This document shows, piece after piece, positions 24,996 to 34,176 of a stretch of 57,171 nt of DNA. The notes beneath the pieces are model-generated. The model saw only the letters and a program-made list of their open reading frames with translations, ran no database searches and was not told the DNA's origin. Source of the DNA: Bacteroidales bacterium UBA6340 (GTDB lineage Bacteria; Bacteroidota; Bacteroidia; Bacteroidales; Paludibacteraceae); contig DJSG01000031.1 in the NCBI GenBank assembly GCA_002440265.1, positions 1-57,171 on the forward strand. The letters run 5' to 3'. Made by a program: the position numbers and the translations under genes. Numbering within the stretch: the first letter of the stretch is position 1; each line of letters opens with the position of its first letter.

Positions 24996-25937
24996 ATGGT
25001 AAACAGAACATTGGTTAGGACGAAGGTAGTGCAGACATTGTTTGCGTACTACAAGGACGGGGAGAAGACTCCGCTCATGGCAAGGAAAGAGTTGCTGAAG
25101 AGTTTCTCGGACACGTACAGTTTGTATATGATGCTGCTCGCGTTCGCGTGCGAACTGACAGACTACGCCGCAGAACAGATACGGGAAGCCAAGACGCGGG
25201 CGGCGGTGACCCATACGCATTATGAGCCGAACTACCGCTTTGTGAACAATCGTATCGCGCAGCAGTTGTTCAACAACCGCCGGTTGCGCAACTATATGGA
25301 CGAGCAACACCTGCGCTGGGACACAGGTATGAATGCCGTACACGCGTTCTACAAACAACTGACAGACAGCGATGTATATAAGGAGTTTATGTCCGCCCCC
25401 AACGAGCCGACCTACGAAGACGAGAAGACGCTCTGGCGCAAGATATATATGATGTTGCCCAACTTTGAGGACCTGTATGTGGCTCTCGAAGATATGGAGG
25501 TGGCACTCGACCAGTGTAACTGGACGACCGATGCGGACGTGATACTGACCTACGTGGTGAAGACTATCAAACGCTTCAAGGAAGAGCGCGGCGACGATCA
25601 GGAATTGCTTGAGATGTTCGATACCGAGGCTGAACTGAACTTCGGCAAAGACCTGCTGCAACTGACGATAGAGCACGCCGACGAGTACAAGACTCTGATA
25701 GAAAAGGCTTTGCAGAACTGGAACGCGGAACGCCTGGCGTTTATGGACACCGTTATCCTGATGACGGCATTGACAGAGATACTCGGGTTCAACGACATCG
25801 CATTGGAAGTGAGTATGAACGAGTACATCGAGATAGCCAAAGAGTATTCGGGCGAGAAGAGTTACATATTCATCAACGGCGTACTCGACAGAGTGGTCAG
25901 CGACCTCAAGAAAGAGAATGCGTTGTTCAAGGTGTGA
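24996..25937 (+). CDS. nusB: Transcription antitermination factor NusB (long form)
   Basis: 313 residues, the extended Bacteroidota form (other bacteria about 140). The start RTLVRTKVVQTLFAYYKDGEKT matches the family, and the conserved C-terminal part (AFMDTVILMTALTEI..VSMNEYIEIAKEYSGEKSYIFINGVLDRV) carries the NusB core. It binds boxA RNA with NusE in rRNA antitermination. In many Bacteroidota it heads a nusB-yajC-YbbR-coaE block; the first three are here and coaE is missing. Confidence 0.95.
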   Translation: MVNRTLVRTKVVQTLFAYYKDGEKTPLMARKELLKSFSDTYSLYMMLLAFACELTDYAAEQIREAKTRAAVTHTHYEPNYRFVNNRIAQQLFNNRRLRNYMDEQHLRWDTGMNAVHAFYKQLTDSDVYKEFMSAPNEPTYEDEKTLWRKIYMMLPNFEDLYVALEDMEVALDQCNWTTDADVILTYVVKTIKRFKEERGDDQELLEMFDTEAELNFGKDLLQLTIEHADEYKTLIEKALQNWNAERLAFMDTVILMTALTEILGFNDIALEVSMNEYIEIAKEYSGEKSYIFINGVLDRVVSDLKKENALFKV

Positions 25938-26103
25938 GGTGGGGAATTAAGAATTAAAAATTAAGAATGAAGAATTGCAAGTATCGACTGGGTACTTGTA
26001 ATTAAAAATGAAGAATTAAGAATTAAAAATTGAATGTATCGACAGGGGATAGGTGTGGGGAAAGTAATTAAAAATGAAGAATTAAAAATTAAGAACTAAT
26101 AGT
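25938..26103. repeat. AT-rich short tandem repeat region
   Basis: Repeated AATTAAGAATTAAAAATTAA and AATGAAGAATT units, and two copies of GTATCGAC (about 25980 and 26037), fill the nusB-yajC gap. No promoter motif is clear. Confidence 0.6.
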
Positions 26104-26457
26104 ATGCTGAATTTCATTTTATTGCAGGCACAAGGTGCTGCTGCCGGCGGGCAACAACAAAGTTCATGGACGTTCTGGATTATGATGATCCTTATCTTTG
26201 TAGTGTTCTACTTCTTTATGATTCGTCCGCAAACCAAAAAGCAGAAAGAACTACAGAAACAACGTGATGCCATGAAGAAAGGCGACAAGGTAGTTACCGC
26301 CGGCGGTATCTATGGCAATATCAAAGAGGTACAGGATAACGCCTTTATCATCGAGATAGCCAAAGACATCACTATCAAAGTGGACAAGGGAAGCGTTTAT
26401 GCGTCTGCCGATGAGGCACAACAAGCCCCGAAGGACGAGAAGAAAGACAAGAAATAA
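26104..26457 (+). CDS. yajC: Preprotein translocase subunit YajC
   Basis: 117 residues. One N-terminal membrane helix (SWTFWIMMILIFVVFYFFMIRPQTKKQKE, about 22-44), then the small conserved domain MKKGDKVVTAGGIYGNIKEV and a charged Lys-rich tail. It is part of the SecDF-YajC accessory complex in the inner membrane. It lies between nusB and the YbbR gene, as usual in this phylum. Confidence 0.95.
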   Translation: MLNFILLQAQGAAAGGQQQSSWTFWIMMILIFVVFYFFMIRPQTKKQKELQKQRDAMKKGDKVVTAGGIYGNIKEVQDNAFIIEIAKDITIKVDKGSVYASADEAQQAPKDEKKDKK

Positions 26458-26655
26458 GCGTATTTGTCGCGGGTCGGTCGGGAGTCTGTCGCGGGTTGAT
26501 AGGGGATTGATTTTGGGGCGGTGGCGGGTCGGCTATGGATGGGTGGTGAACCCATAATGAACCCATAATGAGCCGATAATGCACCCATAAAGAACCCATA
26601 AATAACCCTTAACGGACTCATAACGATCCGATAGCGAGCAAGAAGCGGAAAACGG
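26458..26655. repeat. Short tandem repeats before the YbbR gene
   Basis: GGGTCGGTCGGGAGTCTGTC-like G-rich sequence, then about eight degenerate units of GAACCCATAAT (26546-26630). No gene and no clear promoter. Confidence 0.55.
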
Positions 26656-27657
26656 TTGGATACGCAGCGCGAAACATGGGTTCGCCACATGGCAGCATGG
26701 CTGCGGGTGGCGAGGAGGTATGCCAGAAAGTTGTGGCAATGGTTGGTGAGGAAAGATTTGCTCACCTATCTGCTTTTTGTCGGGCTTGCCACGATGGTGT
26801 GGTGGGGACGCGCGATGTCGTCGCAACGCGATACGGAGATAACCCTGCCTATCGTATATACGGATATTCCGCCACAGGTGGTGTTCGACGAACCGTTGCC
26901 CGAGGCGTTGCGTGTGAGTATCCGTGACAACGGCAAGCAGTTGCAGAAGATAAGTGCCGGCAAGCCCGTACTCACCCTGAATATGGCGACCCAACTGACA
27001 GCGCAAGAGGGTACGGTGCATATCACCGCGGAGATAATCCGTCCGAAATTGCAGGACATGTTGCCTGGCAGTACGGTGGTGCTGCAGGTGCAGCCCGAAG
27101 TGATTGAGGCGGTGTATCACAAGCAGGAGGAGAAAGATGTGGAGGTGCGGCTGACGGCTGAATGGACGCCTGCGCCGCAGTACCAGATGCGCAGCCTACC
27201 CGTTGTAGAACCCCAAACGGTACGTGTTTACGGGAAGAAACAAGACCTGCGCGACCTGCGTTATATCGCAACGGAGTCGCTGAAGATAAAGGATATCCGC
27301 GATACGATGCGCTGTACGGTGGGGCTGAATGTGCCTGAGGGATTGCGTGTGGTGCCGTCGAGCGTGAGTGTGCTGTTCGTGACGGAGCAGTTTACGGAGA
27401 AATCGTTCACCCTGCCCGTGGAGACTTACGGCTGTCCCGAAGGGGAGTCGCTGCGGTTGTTCCCGCAGACGGTAACGGTTCAGGCGCGTGTGGGCATGTC
27501 GCACTTCAACGATGTGCGGGAGGAGGATTTCCATGTGCTGTGCCATTTTCCGAAGGGCGAACAGGCATCGGTGCCCGTGGAGGTGGAGTGCGACAATCCT
27601 TATGTAACGCGCGTGCGCGTGAACCCGAGTGAGTTGGAATATATCATAGAGAAGTAG
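26656..27657 (+). CDS. YbbR-like domain protein
   Basis: 333 residues from TTG 26656; ATG 26689 (322 residues) is the better-supported ATG alternative and keeps the membrane helix. One helix (LLTYLLFVGLATMVWWG, about 36-52) is followed by YbbR repeats with the RDTEITLPIVYTDIPPQVV opening. YbbR domains are periplasmic beta modules; in Firmicutes the relative CdaR controls the c-di-AMP cyclase, but no cyclase gene is here. The stop is 1 base before the next ATG, so coupling is likely. Confidence 0.85.
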   Translation: MDTQRETWVRHMAAWLRVARRYARKLWQWLVRKDLLTYLLFVGLATMVWWGRAMSSQRDTEITLPIVYTDIPPQVVFDEPLPEALRVSIRDNGKQLQKISAGKPVLTLNMATQLTAQEGTVHITAEIIRPKLQDMLPGSTVVLQVQPEVIEAVYHKQEEKDVEVRLTAEWTPAPQYQMRSLPVVEPQTVRVYGKKQDLRDLRYIATESLKIKDIRDTMRCTVGLNVPEGLRVVPSSVSVLFVTEQFTEKSFTLPVETYGCPEGESLRLFPQTVTVQARVGMSHFNDVREEDFHVLCHFPKGEQASVPVEVECDNPYVTRVRVNPSELEYIIEK

Positions 27658-27658
27658 C

Positions 27659-28792
27659 ATGAGGAAGATACAAATGGTTGATTTGCAGACGCAATATCAA
27701 CACATAAAAGAGGACATAGACCGCGGCATCCAAGCGGTGATAGACAGTGCGGCTTTCGTGAAAGGTCCGGCGGTGTCGGCGTTCCAGTCGCACCTCGAAG
27801 CCTATACGGGTGCGAAACACGTCATACCCGTAGGCAACGGTACCGACGCCCTGCAGATAGCGTTGATGGGTCTCGGTCTGAAGCCCGGTGACGAGGTTAT
27901 CACCCCTACGTTTACGTTTATCGCAACGGCAGAGGTGGCTGCGCTGTTGGGTTTCACACCGGTAGTGGTAGATGTAGATTGGGACACGATGAACATCTCG
28001 GTGGAGGCTGTCCGCAAGGCTATCACGTCTCGCACGAAGGCTATCGTGCCCGTGCATCTGTTCGGGCAATGCGCTGATATGGAGCCTATTATGGCGATTG
28101 CGCGGGAGCATAACCTGTACGTGGTGGAGGACGCATGCCAAGCCATCGGGGCGCAGTACACGTTCTCGGACGGCACGACGCGGCAGGCAGGAACGATGGG
28201 CGACATAGGGTGCACCAGTTTCTTCCCGTCGAAGAACCTCGGTTGCTACGGCGACGGGGGTGCGATATTCACCAACAATGACGAGTTGGCGGCTCAGATG
28301 CAGGCGATAGCCAACCATGGTATGGTGGTGCGCTACCATCACGACCGTGTGGGCGTGAACTCGCGGTTGGACGCTATTCAGGCGGCAGTGCTTGACGCGA
28401 AGTTGCCGCACCTGAACGAGTACATCGCGGCACGGCAACGGGCGGCAGCCTACTACGACAAGGCATTCGCGGGCAATCCGCACGTGCTGACACCCGGGCA
28501 CCAAGCCCATTCGACGCACGTCTATCACCAGTACACATTGCGATTGGTAGGCGTGGACCGCGACAAGGTGCGCGAGGCGTTGGCGGAAAGGGAGATACCG
28601 TCGATGGTGTATTATCCCGTGCCGCTGCACCTGCAAAAGGCATACCAAGACCCGCGGTACAAGAAGGGCGACTTCCCCGTAGCGGAAAGGCTGGCAGGGT
28701 GCGTGCTGTCGCTGCCGATGCACACGGAGTTGGATGACGAACAGTTGTTATCAATCACGACGGCGGTTGCCGACGTGATTGATAACAAGTAA
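27659..28792 (+). CDS. DegT/DnrJ/EryC1/StrS-family sugar aminotransferase
   Basis: 377 residues. PLP fold with the Schiff-base lysine in FFPSKNLGCYGDGG, preceded by ITPTFTFIATAEVAALLG, VVEDACQAIGA and followed by VNSRLDAIQAAVLDAKL. It transfers an amino group to a keto-sugar nucleotide; the closest group appears to be WbpE-type UDP-3-keto-sugar aminotransferases, which is an inference from motif style. It sits at the place where coaE is common in this phylum. ATG follows the YbbR stop by 1 base. Confidence 0.9.
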   Translation: MRKIQMVDLQTQYQHIKEDIDRGIQAVIDSAAFVKGPAVSAFQSHLEAYTGAKHVIPVGNGTDALQIALMGLGLKPGDEVITPTFTFIATAEVAALLGFTPVVVDVDWDTMNISVEAVRKAITSRTKAIVPVHLFGQCADMEPIMAIAREHNLYVVEDACQAIGAQYTFSDGTTRQAGTMGDIGCTSFFPSKNLGCYGDGGAIFTNNDELAAQMQAIANHGMVVRYHHDRVGVNSRLDAIQAAVLDAKLPHLNEYIAARQRAAAYYDKAFAGNPHVLTPGHQAHSTHVYHQYTLRLVGVDRDKVREALAEREIPSMVYYPVPLHLQKAYQDPRYKKGDFPVAERLAGCVLSLPMHTELDDEQLLSITTAVADVIDNK

Positions 28793-28940
28793 TAGGTAAT
28801 AGTTAATAATTAATAGGCATTAAAGACATTTGTTCTGTATCCGTTCTCTATGGGTTGCGTATCCCTTGCGCATCCCTTGCTGAAAAGCAGCGGTTTGACA
28901 GGGCAAAGAAACGACTGAAACGTTAACAAATAGTAAGAAT
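28793..28940. other. Gap before rpoN
   Basis: It starts with the TAATAGGTAATAGTTAATAA element (28791-28815), the same AT-rich part found in the composite repeats at 13470 and 57000. No promoter match is seen, so rpoN is probably read from upstream. Confidence 0.45.
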
Positions 28941-30413
28941 ATGGCGACCTCGTTCTCACTACAACAGCAGCAGAAACTGCAAGCGAAGTTGTCACCTGCG
29001 CAGATACAGGTGATGCGCTTGCTGGAGTTGCCGTCGTGTGAGTTGCAAGCCCGTATCAACGAAGAGTTGCAGGACAACCCCGCGTTGGAAGAGGGGCGCG
29101 ACGAGAACGCCGACGAGTATCAGGACACCGAGCCGCAGGACGAGGAGTACGAGAACCCGCTGAAGAATGAGGACTTTGACTACGACGACTACGTGCAGGA
29201 CGATGACTATGCCGACACCCAGCCCGCATCGCAAGGGCGCGCGGAGAACACGCCGCAAGAGGATATTCCGTTCTCGGTGGGGACGAGTTTCAGCGAGTAC
29301 CTGAAGTCGCAGATTTACCTGACGAAAATGGACAAGCCCGACCGTCATGTGGCGAAATTTGTGGTGGGGAACATTGACGACGACGGGTATCTCAGGCGCA
29401 CGCCCGAAGAACTGGTGGACGACCTGACGTTCCGCGAAGGCTTGACCGTGACGGACGACAAGATGCGGGAGATAGTGGCGCAGATAAAGCAGTTCGACCC
29501 GCCCGGGGTGGGGGCTTATGACTTGCAGGAGTGCCTGCTGATACAGTTGCGGCAGAAAGAGCAGACCCCTACGGTGGTGCTGGCGGAGAAGATACTGCAG
29601 CAGTACTTCGACGAGTTCTCGCGCCACCATTATGCCAAAGTGGCGCAACGCGCGGGCATCACCGAAGACGAGTTGAAAGCCGCCATCAGCGAGATAACCC
29701 ACCTGAACCCGCGCCCCGGAAGTGCTTGGTTAGGAACGGTTTACGACCGAAACCAGACGGTGGTGATACCGGATTTCATCGTGGAGCAGGAGGACGGCGA
29801 ACTGATAGTGTCGCTCAACCAAGGCGACCTGCCCGAGTTGCACGTGTCGGCGGAATACAACGAGATGCTGGACACCTACACCAAGCCGACCAAACAGTCC
29901 ACGCCGCAGACACGCGAGGCGGCGAGGTTCGTCAAGGGCAAGATAGAGGCTGCCAACTGGTTCATCGATGCCCTCCGCCAGCGCAACGAGACGCTGATGC
30001 ACACCATGGGCGCGATAGTGAACTACCAGCGCGAGTTCTTCCTGCAGGGCGACAACGTCTATCTGCGCCCGATGGTGCTGAAGGACATCGCCGACCGCAC
30101 GGGCTACGACGTCTCCACCATCTCGCGCGTGTGCAGCAACAAGTACGTGCAGACCGAATACGGCGTGTTCCCGCTCAAATTCTTCTTCTCCGAAGCCATG
30201 ACCAACAGCGAGGGCGAGGAGATTTCGACGCGCGAAGTGAAGCAGAAACTGCGCGAGATAGTCGATGCCGAGGACAAGAGCAACCCGATAACCGACGACG
30301 AGTTGGTGGATACGCTGCGCCGGAGCGGCTACTCCATCGCGCGGCGCACCGTGGCGAAGTACCGCGAACAGTTGGGCATCCCCGTGGCGCGGCTGCGCAA
30401 ACAGATACAATAG
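28941..30413 (+). CDS. rpoN: RNA polymerase sigma-54 factor
   Basis: 490 residues. Region I is Gln/Leu-rich (FSLQQQQKLQAKLSPAQIQVMRLLELP). An acidic region II (about 50-95) follows, then the core-binding domain and a C-terminal helix-turn-helix (VLKDIADRTGYDVSTISRVCSNKYVQT). The RpoN box is ARRTVAKYRE (about 470-479). It directs RNA polymerase to -24/-12 promoters together with AAA+ activators; none of those is in the window. The stop codon abuts the next ATG. Confidence 0.97.
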   Translation: MATSFSLQQQQKLQAKLSPAQIQVMRLLELPSCELQARINEELQDNPALEEGRDENADEYQDTEPQDEEYENPLKNEDFDYDDYVQDDDYADTQPASQGRAENTPQEDIPFSVGTSFSEYLKSQIYLTKMDKPDRHVAKFVVGNIDDDGYLRRTPEELVDDLTFREGLTVTDDKMREIVAQIKQFDPPGVGAYDLQECLLIQLRQKEQTPTVVLAEKILQQYFDEFSRHHYAKVAQRAGITEDELKAAISEITHLNPRPGSAWLGTVYDRNQTVVIPDFIVEQEDGELIVSLNQGDLPELHVSAEYNEMLDTYTKPTKQSTPQTREAARFVKGKIEAANWFIDALRQRNETLMHTMGAIVNYQREFFLQGDNVYLRPMVLKDIADRTGYDVSTISRVCSNKYVQTEYGVFPLKFFFSEAMTNSEGEEISTREVKQKLREIVDAEDKSNPITDDELVDTLRRSGYSIARRTVAKYREQLGIPVARLRKQIQ

Positions 30414-31049
30414 ATGATGCAGAAAGTGCTTGATATACCGGCGAAAACGCTGAGCATAGTGCTCTATCCGCTGCTGATACCCACCTACGGGATGGGGCTG
30501 TTCTTCGCGGCGATGCACGTGCACAGCCCAGCGATGCCCGCCACGTTGGCGTGGCTGTCGGTGGTCGGCACGCTGTTTCTGACCTGCCTGATACCGGTGT
30601 CGCTGATAATCTGGATGTGGCGGCGCGGGCAACTGACCTCGCTCTACATCGAAGACCCAAAGCAACGCACCACACCTTATATATATTGCACCGTGTGCTA
30701 CGCCTTCTGGTGCTACTTTGTCCGCGCGACCATGCACCTGCCGCTGATGTGGCTGCTGCTGGCGGTCGGCGCGACGCTGGTGCTGGCGGTGGTGACAATC
30801 ATCAACCGCCGGTGGAAAATCTCCGCGCACCTGTCCGCGATGGGCGGGCTGCTGGGCGGCGTGTGCAGTTACGGGCTGTGCGGCGGGGTGGACGTGACGG
30901 CGGCTGTGGTGGCGGTGCTGGTCGTGTCGCTGCTGCTGATGTACGCGCGTATCTACCTGAAAGCCCACACGCCGATGCAGGTGGTGTGCGGCTACCTGCT
31001 GGGACTGGTGTTCACCTTTATTCCCAATCTGATAATGATGTATGCGTAA
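30414..31049 (+). CDS. PAP2-like integral membrane protein
   Basis: 211 residues, about six membrane helices. WKISAHLSAMGGLLG and RIYLKAHTPMQVVCGYLLG resemble the phosphatase motifs of PAP2-family lipid phosphatases (the SxHxxxxxG and RxxxxxHxxxxxxxG types), although the first KX6RP motif is not clear. It may dephosphorylate a lipid such as undecaprenyl pyrophosphate, or may have lost activity. It begins directly after the rpoN stop and overlaps the next gene by 8 bases. Confidence 0.75.
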   Translation: MMQKVLDIPAKTLSIVLYPLLIPTYGMGLFFAAMHVHSPAMPATLAWLSVVGTLFLTCLIPVSLIIWMWRRGQLTSLYIEDPKQRTTPYIYCTVCYAFWCYFVRATMHLPLMWLLLAVGATLVLAVVTIINRRWKISAHLSAMGGLLGGVCSYGLCGGVDVTAAVVAVLVVSLLLMYARIYLKAHTPMQVVCGYLLGLVFTFIPNLIMMYA

Positions 31050-32025
31050 GTGCCTGATAACAATAGCGTTATGTGTATGCTCGCTGCTCGCCTGCGCCCA
31101 AACGCTGAGCGACAGCGCGCACGTCTATCTGCTGACATGCACCCCGGGCACGCAGGTGTGGTCGAAGTACGGGCACTCCGCCATCCTCGTCGAGGACAGG
31201 GCGCAGGGCATTGACGTGGTGTTCAACTACGGCATTTTCTCCTTCGACACCGAGGACTTCTACCTCAAGTTCATCAAGGGCGACACCTACTACCAACTCG
31301 GCATCGAGCCGCTGCGCTACTTCCGCCTGAGCGCGGAGCGCGTGGGGCGCAAGGTCTATTGGCAGCGGCTCAACCTCACGCACACGCAGATGCAGCAGGT
31401 GTTTGACGCGCTGCTCGTCAACTACCGGCCCGAGAACCGCTTCTATCACTACAATTTCGTGTTCGACAACTGCGCCACGCGCCCATACCACCTCATCAAG
31501 GATGCGCTTGGCGACACCATACTGTCTGATTATCAAGGCTATATACACCGACCATACCGCCGCGCCATCTCCCGCTACACGGGGCGCAACTCGTGGGTGG
31601 ACTTCGGCATCAACCTCATCTTCGGCAAGCGGGCGGACGCTCCCATGGACAACGAACAGCGGCTGTTCCTGCCCGAAGAACTGATGTTTTTCATGTCCGA
31701 AGCACGCCTCGCGGACGGCACGCCGCTCGTGCAGAGCGAGGACATCGCGCCTTTCGACATCGCCCCCGTGCCGTGGTACGCCAACTGCTGGCTGGGCATC
31801 GGGCTGTTTGTCCTCGTGATGGCCGGCATCTCGCTCTTTGACCGCCGCCGCGGCCGCCTGACTTGGTGGGTGGACGTGTTGCTGGGACTCGTGTACCTCC
31901 TTCTGATTGCTATCGTGGTCTTCCTGACCTTCTTCTCGTCGCACCCGCTGGTCGGCTTCAACTGGCGGCTGCTGCTATTCCCCGTTCTTCACCTATGCGC
32001 ACGACTCATCTACATACTTCGCTGA
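31042..32025 (+). CDS. DUF4105 (Lnb-like N-terminal domain) membrane protein
   Basis: 327 residues. Signal peptide 1-19 (ends ACAQ). The domain has TPGTQVWSKYGHSAILVED, FNYGIFSF and HYNFVFDNCATRPYHLI, the conserved His/Asn/Cys residues of the DUF4105 family, which is related to lacto-N-biosidase N-terminal and NlpC/P60-like folds. Three C-terminal helices (about 245-325) anchor it. A periplasmic thiol-hydrolase role is possible but unproven. Overlaps the PAP2-like gene by 8 and the phosphatase gene by 31 bases. Confidence 0.85.
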   Translation: MRKCLITIALCVCSLLACAQTLSDSAHVYLLTCTPGTQVWSKYGHSAILVEDRAQGIDVVFNYGIFSFDTEDFYLKFIKGDTYYQLGIEPLRYFRLSAERVGRKVYWQRLNLTHTQMQQVFDALLVNYRPENRFYHYNFVFDNCATRPYHLIKDALGDTILSDYQGYIHRPYRRAISRYTGRNSWVDFGINLIFGKRADAPMDNEQRLFLPEELMFFMSEARLADGTPLVQSEDIAPFDIAPVPWYANCWLGIGLFVLVMAGISLFDRRRGRLTWWVDVLLGLVYLLLIAIVVFLTFFSSHPLVGFNWRLLLFPVLHLCARLIYILR

Positions 32026-33467
32026 TAGCCCTGCTCTCTATCCTCTATTCCCTAAACACCAACGCCCTGCCGCGTCTCACGGTGGTGGTAGTGGTGGACG
32101 GCATGACTCAGGAGAACCTCACCGACCTGCGTTCCTACTGGCCTGCGGGCGGGCTGCGGACGCTCAGCGAAGAGGCATACCAGACCACCATCGACTTCCC
32201 GCACCTCGTCTATGGCGGGCAGGAGACCACCGCCACACTCATGACGGGCACCACCCCGTCGCGCCACGGCATCATGGCGGACACCTACTTCTCGCGCACC
32301 GACCGCAGTGTGCATCCCACACTCGCCGACCCACAAGCGGCAGGCATCGGCACCGACCTCGCCATATCGCCCGGCGCCTTTCTATCCGTCTCATTGTCAG
32401 ACGAATGGCGTATCCGGCATGGCGCGCAAGCCCACATCTATGCTGTCGGACTCCAACCCGAAGCCACCGTCCTCATGGCGGGGCACGCCGCCAACGCGTG
32501 CTGCTGGCTCGACCCCGCCACGCAGAAATGGGCAACCTCCTCTTTCTACACCGAAGGGCTGCCCGCAACGGCTGACGCGATGAACGTCAGCGGACGCATC
32601 ACCGAACTGGCAAACCGCCCGTGGACACCGCGCATGGACATCTCCATGTACCTCCGCCCCACGCCCGAAGAACGCAAAAAGCCCTTCTCATACACACCCG
32701 CAGCACAATTGCTGAACACAACCGCTGCCAACACCCTCGTCATCGAGATGGCACTCGCACTGCAAAAAGACCTCCAACTCGGCGCGGACAACACCCCCGA
32801 CCTGCTCCTCCTCCAACTGACCACCCTCTCCCCGCACGCCACCTCCGACGCACTCGCCTCCGCCGAACAGGAGGATATGTATCTTGGTATCAATCAGGAT
32901 CTTGGCTTCCTCATGGAGCAACTCAACCGCCGCATCGGCAAGGCGCAATACCAACTGCTTGTCGTCGGACGGCCCGTCCTCGGCTATGCAGCGCAGACCT
33001 TCGAGACGGCGGGCATTCCCATTCGGCATTTCGATGTGGACCGCGCCGCAGCACTCACAGGCACCTACCTCATGGCTATCTATGGGCACGAGCGATGGGT
33101 GGACGGCGGCTACGGACCATTCATCTACCTCAACCGCACACTCATCGAGCAGAAACGCCTCTCCCTCGAGGCTTTCCAACGACAGGTGGCGAACTTCCTC
33201 ATGGATTTCGAGGGCGTACAAGTGGCGTTCCCCATTCACGAGGCCGTCACTTCCGACGACCGCACCTCTATCTACCGCAAACACGCGGGCGATGTCTATT
33301 TCCAATTGCAGGACAACTGGCTGCTATACACCGACGACAGTACGCCCTACGACCGCGTCATCCAACCGCGTCCCGCCGCACCACTCCTGCTCTGGTCGGG
33401 CACTCTGCGCACCTTCCCCGAAGGCGAGTTGCACGCCACAGACGTCAAGTCACTAATAATGAAATAA
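31995..33467 (+). CDS. PafA-like alkaline phosphatase family protein
   Basis: 490 residues from ATG 31995, chosen over upstream in-frame codons because it supplies the signal peptide (MRTTHLHTSLIALLSILYSLNTNA). The metal-binding VVVVDGM follows directly, and the nucleophile region is ETTATLMTGTTPSRHGI. The family removes phosphate from many small esters in the periplasm. Some metal ligands of the C-terminal half (DH and HG motifs) are hard to place (MAIYGHERW), so activity should not be assumed. The start lies 31 bases inside the preceding gene. Confidence 0.85.
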   Translation: MRTTHLHTSLIALLSILYSLNTNALPRLTVVVVVDGMTQENLTDLRSYWPAGGLRTLSEEAYQTTIDFPHLVYGGQETTATLMTGTTPSRHGIMADTYFSRTDRSVHPTLADPQAAGIGTDLAISPGAFLSVSLSDEWRIRHGAQAHIYAVGLQPEATVLMAGHAANACCWLDPATQKWATSSFYTEGLPATADAMNVSGRITELANRPWTPRMDISMYLRPTPEERKKPFSYTPAAQLLNTTAANTLVIEMALALQKDLQLGADNTPDLLLLQLTTLSPHATSDALASAEQEDMYLGINQDLGFLMEQLNRRIGKAQYQLLVVGRPVLGYAAQTFETAGIPIRHFDVDRAAALTGTYLMAIYGHERWVDGGYGPFIYLNRTLIEQKRLSLEAFQRQVANFLMDFEGVQVAFPIHEAVTSDDRTSIYRKHAGDVYFQLQDNWLLYTDDSTPYDRVIQPRPAAPLLLWSGTLRTFPEGELHATDVKSLIMK

Positions 33468-33477
33468 CTAAATCCAA

Positions 33478-33572
33478 AAAATAAATCGTACATCGTAAAT
33501 ATCTAAATCGTAAATATATATATATATCACCAAATAAATCGTACATCGTAAATTTCTAAATCGTAAATAATA
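33478..33572. repeat. Direct repeat of AAATCGTACATCGTAAAT
   Basis: Two copies of about 40 bases (starting near 33483 and 33536), each AAATCGTACATCGTAAAT, TCT, AAATCGTAAAT, separated by an ATATATATAT run. They occupy the whole gap before the DUF4494 gene. Confidence 0.75.
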
Positions 33573-33574
33573 TC

Positions 33575-33991
33575 ATGGTTTTCTACGAACTCAAAATCAG
33601 TTACACCCGCCAGACGGGCGAAGACAACCCCGCGGCTGTCAAAGAGACATACATGGTCGAAGGACTCACCTGCGCCGATGTGGAGACGCGCCTTATCGAT
33701 GAGATAAAACCCTTTATATCAGGCGAATGGGAGGTCAAGAGTTGCAAACAGGTGCAGTTCTACGACATGATACCGAACCCCGACGCCGAGTTCTGGTACA
33801 AGGCGCGTGTCGAGATGATTACCGTCGAGGACAACGGCAAGGAGACACGCAAAGGCGCAAACATCTATGTGCAGGCTAACGACCTCAACGAAGCCGTCAA
33901 GAGCCTTATGCAATCCCTCGCAAGCATTGATTGTGAGATAGTTAACATCGCCAAGTCCCCTGTCCTTGAGGTCTTCCGCGCCGTGGATTAA
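33575..33991 (+). CDS. DUF4494 protein
   Basis: 138 residues, full length for this Bacteroidota family (KISYTRQTGEDNPAAVKETYMVEGLTCADVETRLIDEI..KSCKQVQFYDMI..FWYKARVEMITVEDNGKETRKGANIYVQAND). Soluble, no signal peptide. Function unknown. It commonly lies beside the YggS gene, as it does here. Confidence 0.9.
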   Translation: MVFYELKISYTRQTGEDNPAAVKETYMVEGLTCADVETRLIDEIKPFISGEWEVKSCKQVQFYDMIPNPDAEFWYKARVEMITVEDNGKETRKGANIYVQANDLNEAVKSLMQSLASIDCEIVNIAKSPVLEVFRAVD

Positions 33992-34176
33992 CCCCAACAC
34001 GACACGATAACGTGCAGATTCCTCCGCTTGTTTAGACAGCAGAAAAATAATTGGCACCCTGCTATTGCCGAGAGAATATCGGGAGAACTTCGAGAGACTC
34101 TCGGGATAATATGCAATTTCTTACGTATTATTATCCTATTGAAAATAAGCCGGTTAACATTCAGTAACTACACCTT
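33992..34176. other. Gap between DUF4494 and yggS
   Basis: No gene. CCGAGAG (34069-34075) pairs with CTCTCGG (34099-34105) around an A/G-rich loop and could be a weak terminator or leader hairpin. No T-run directly follows. Confidence 0.4.

Noticed and set aside
34069..34105. Hairpin before yggS as a riboswitch
   Set aside because: Only a 7-bp stem with a long loop and no conserved core; not enough to support a class.
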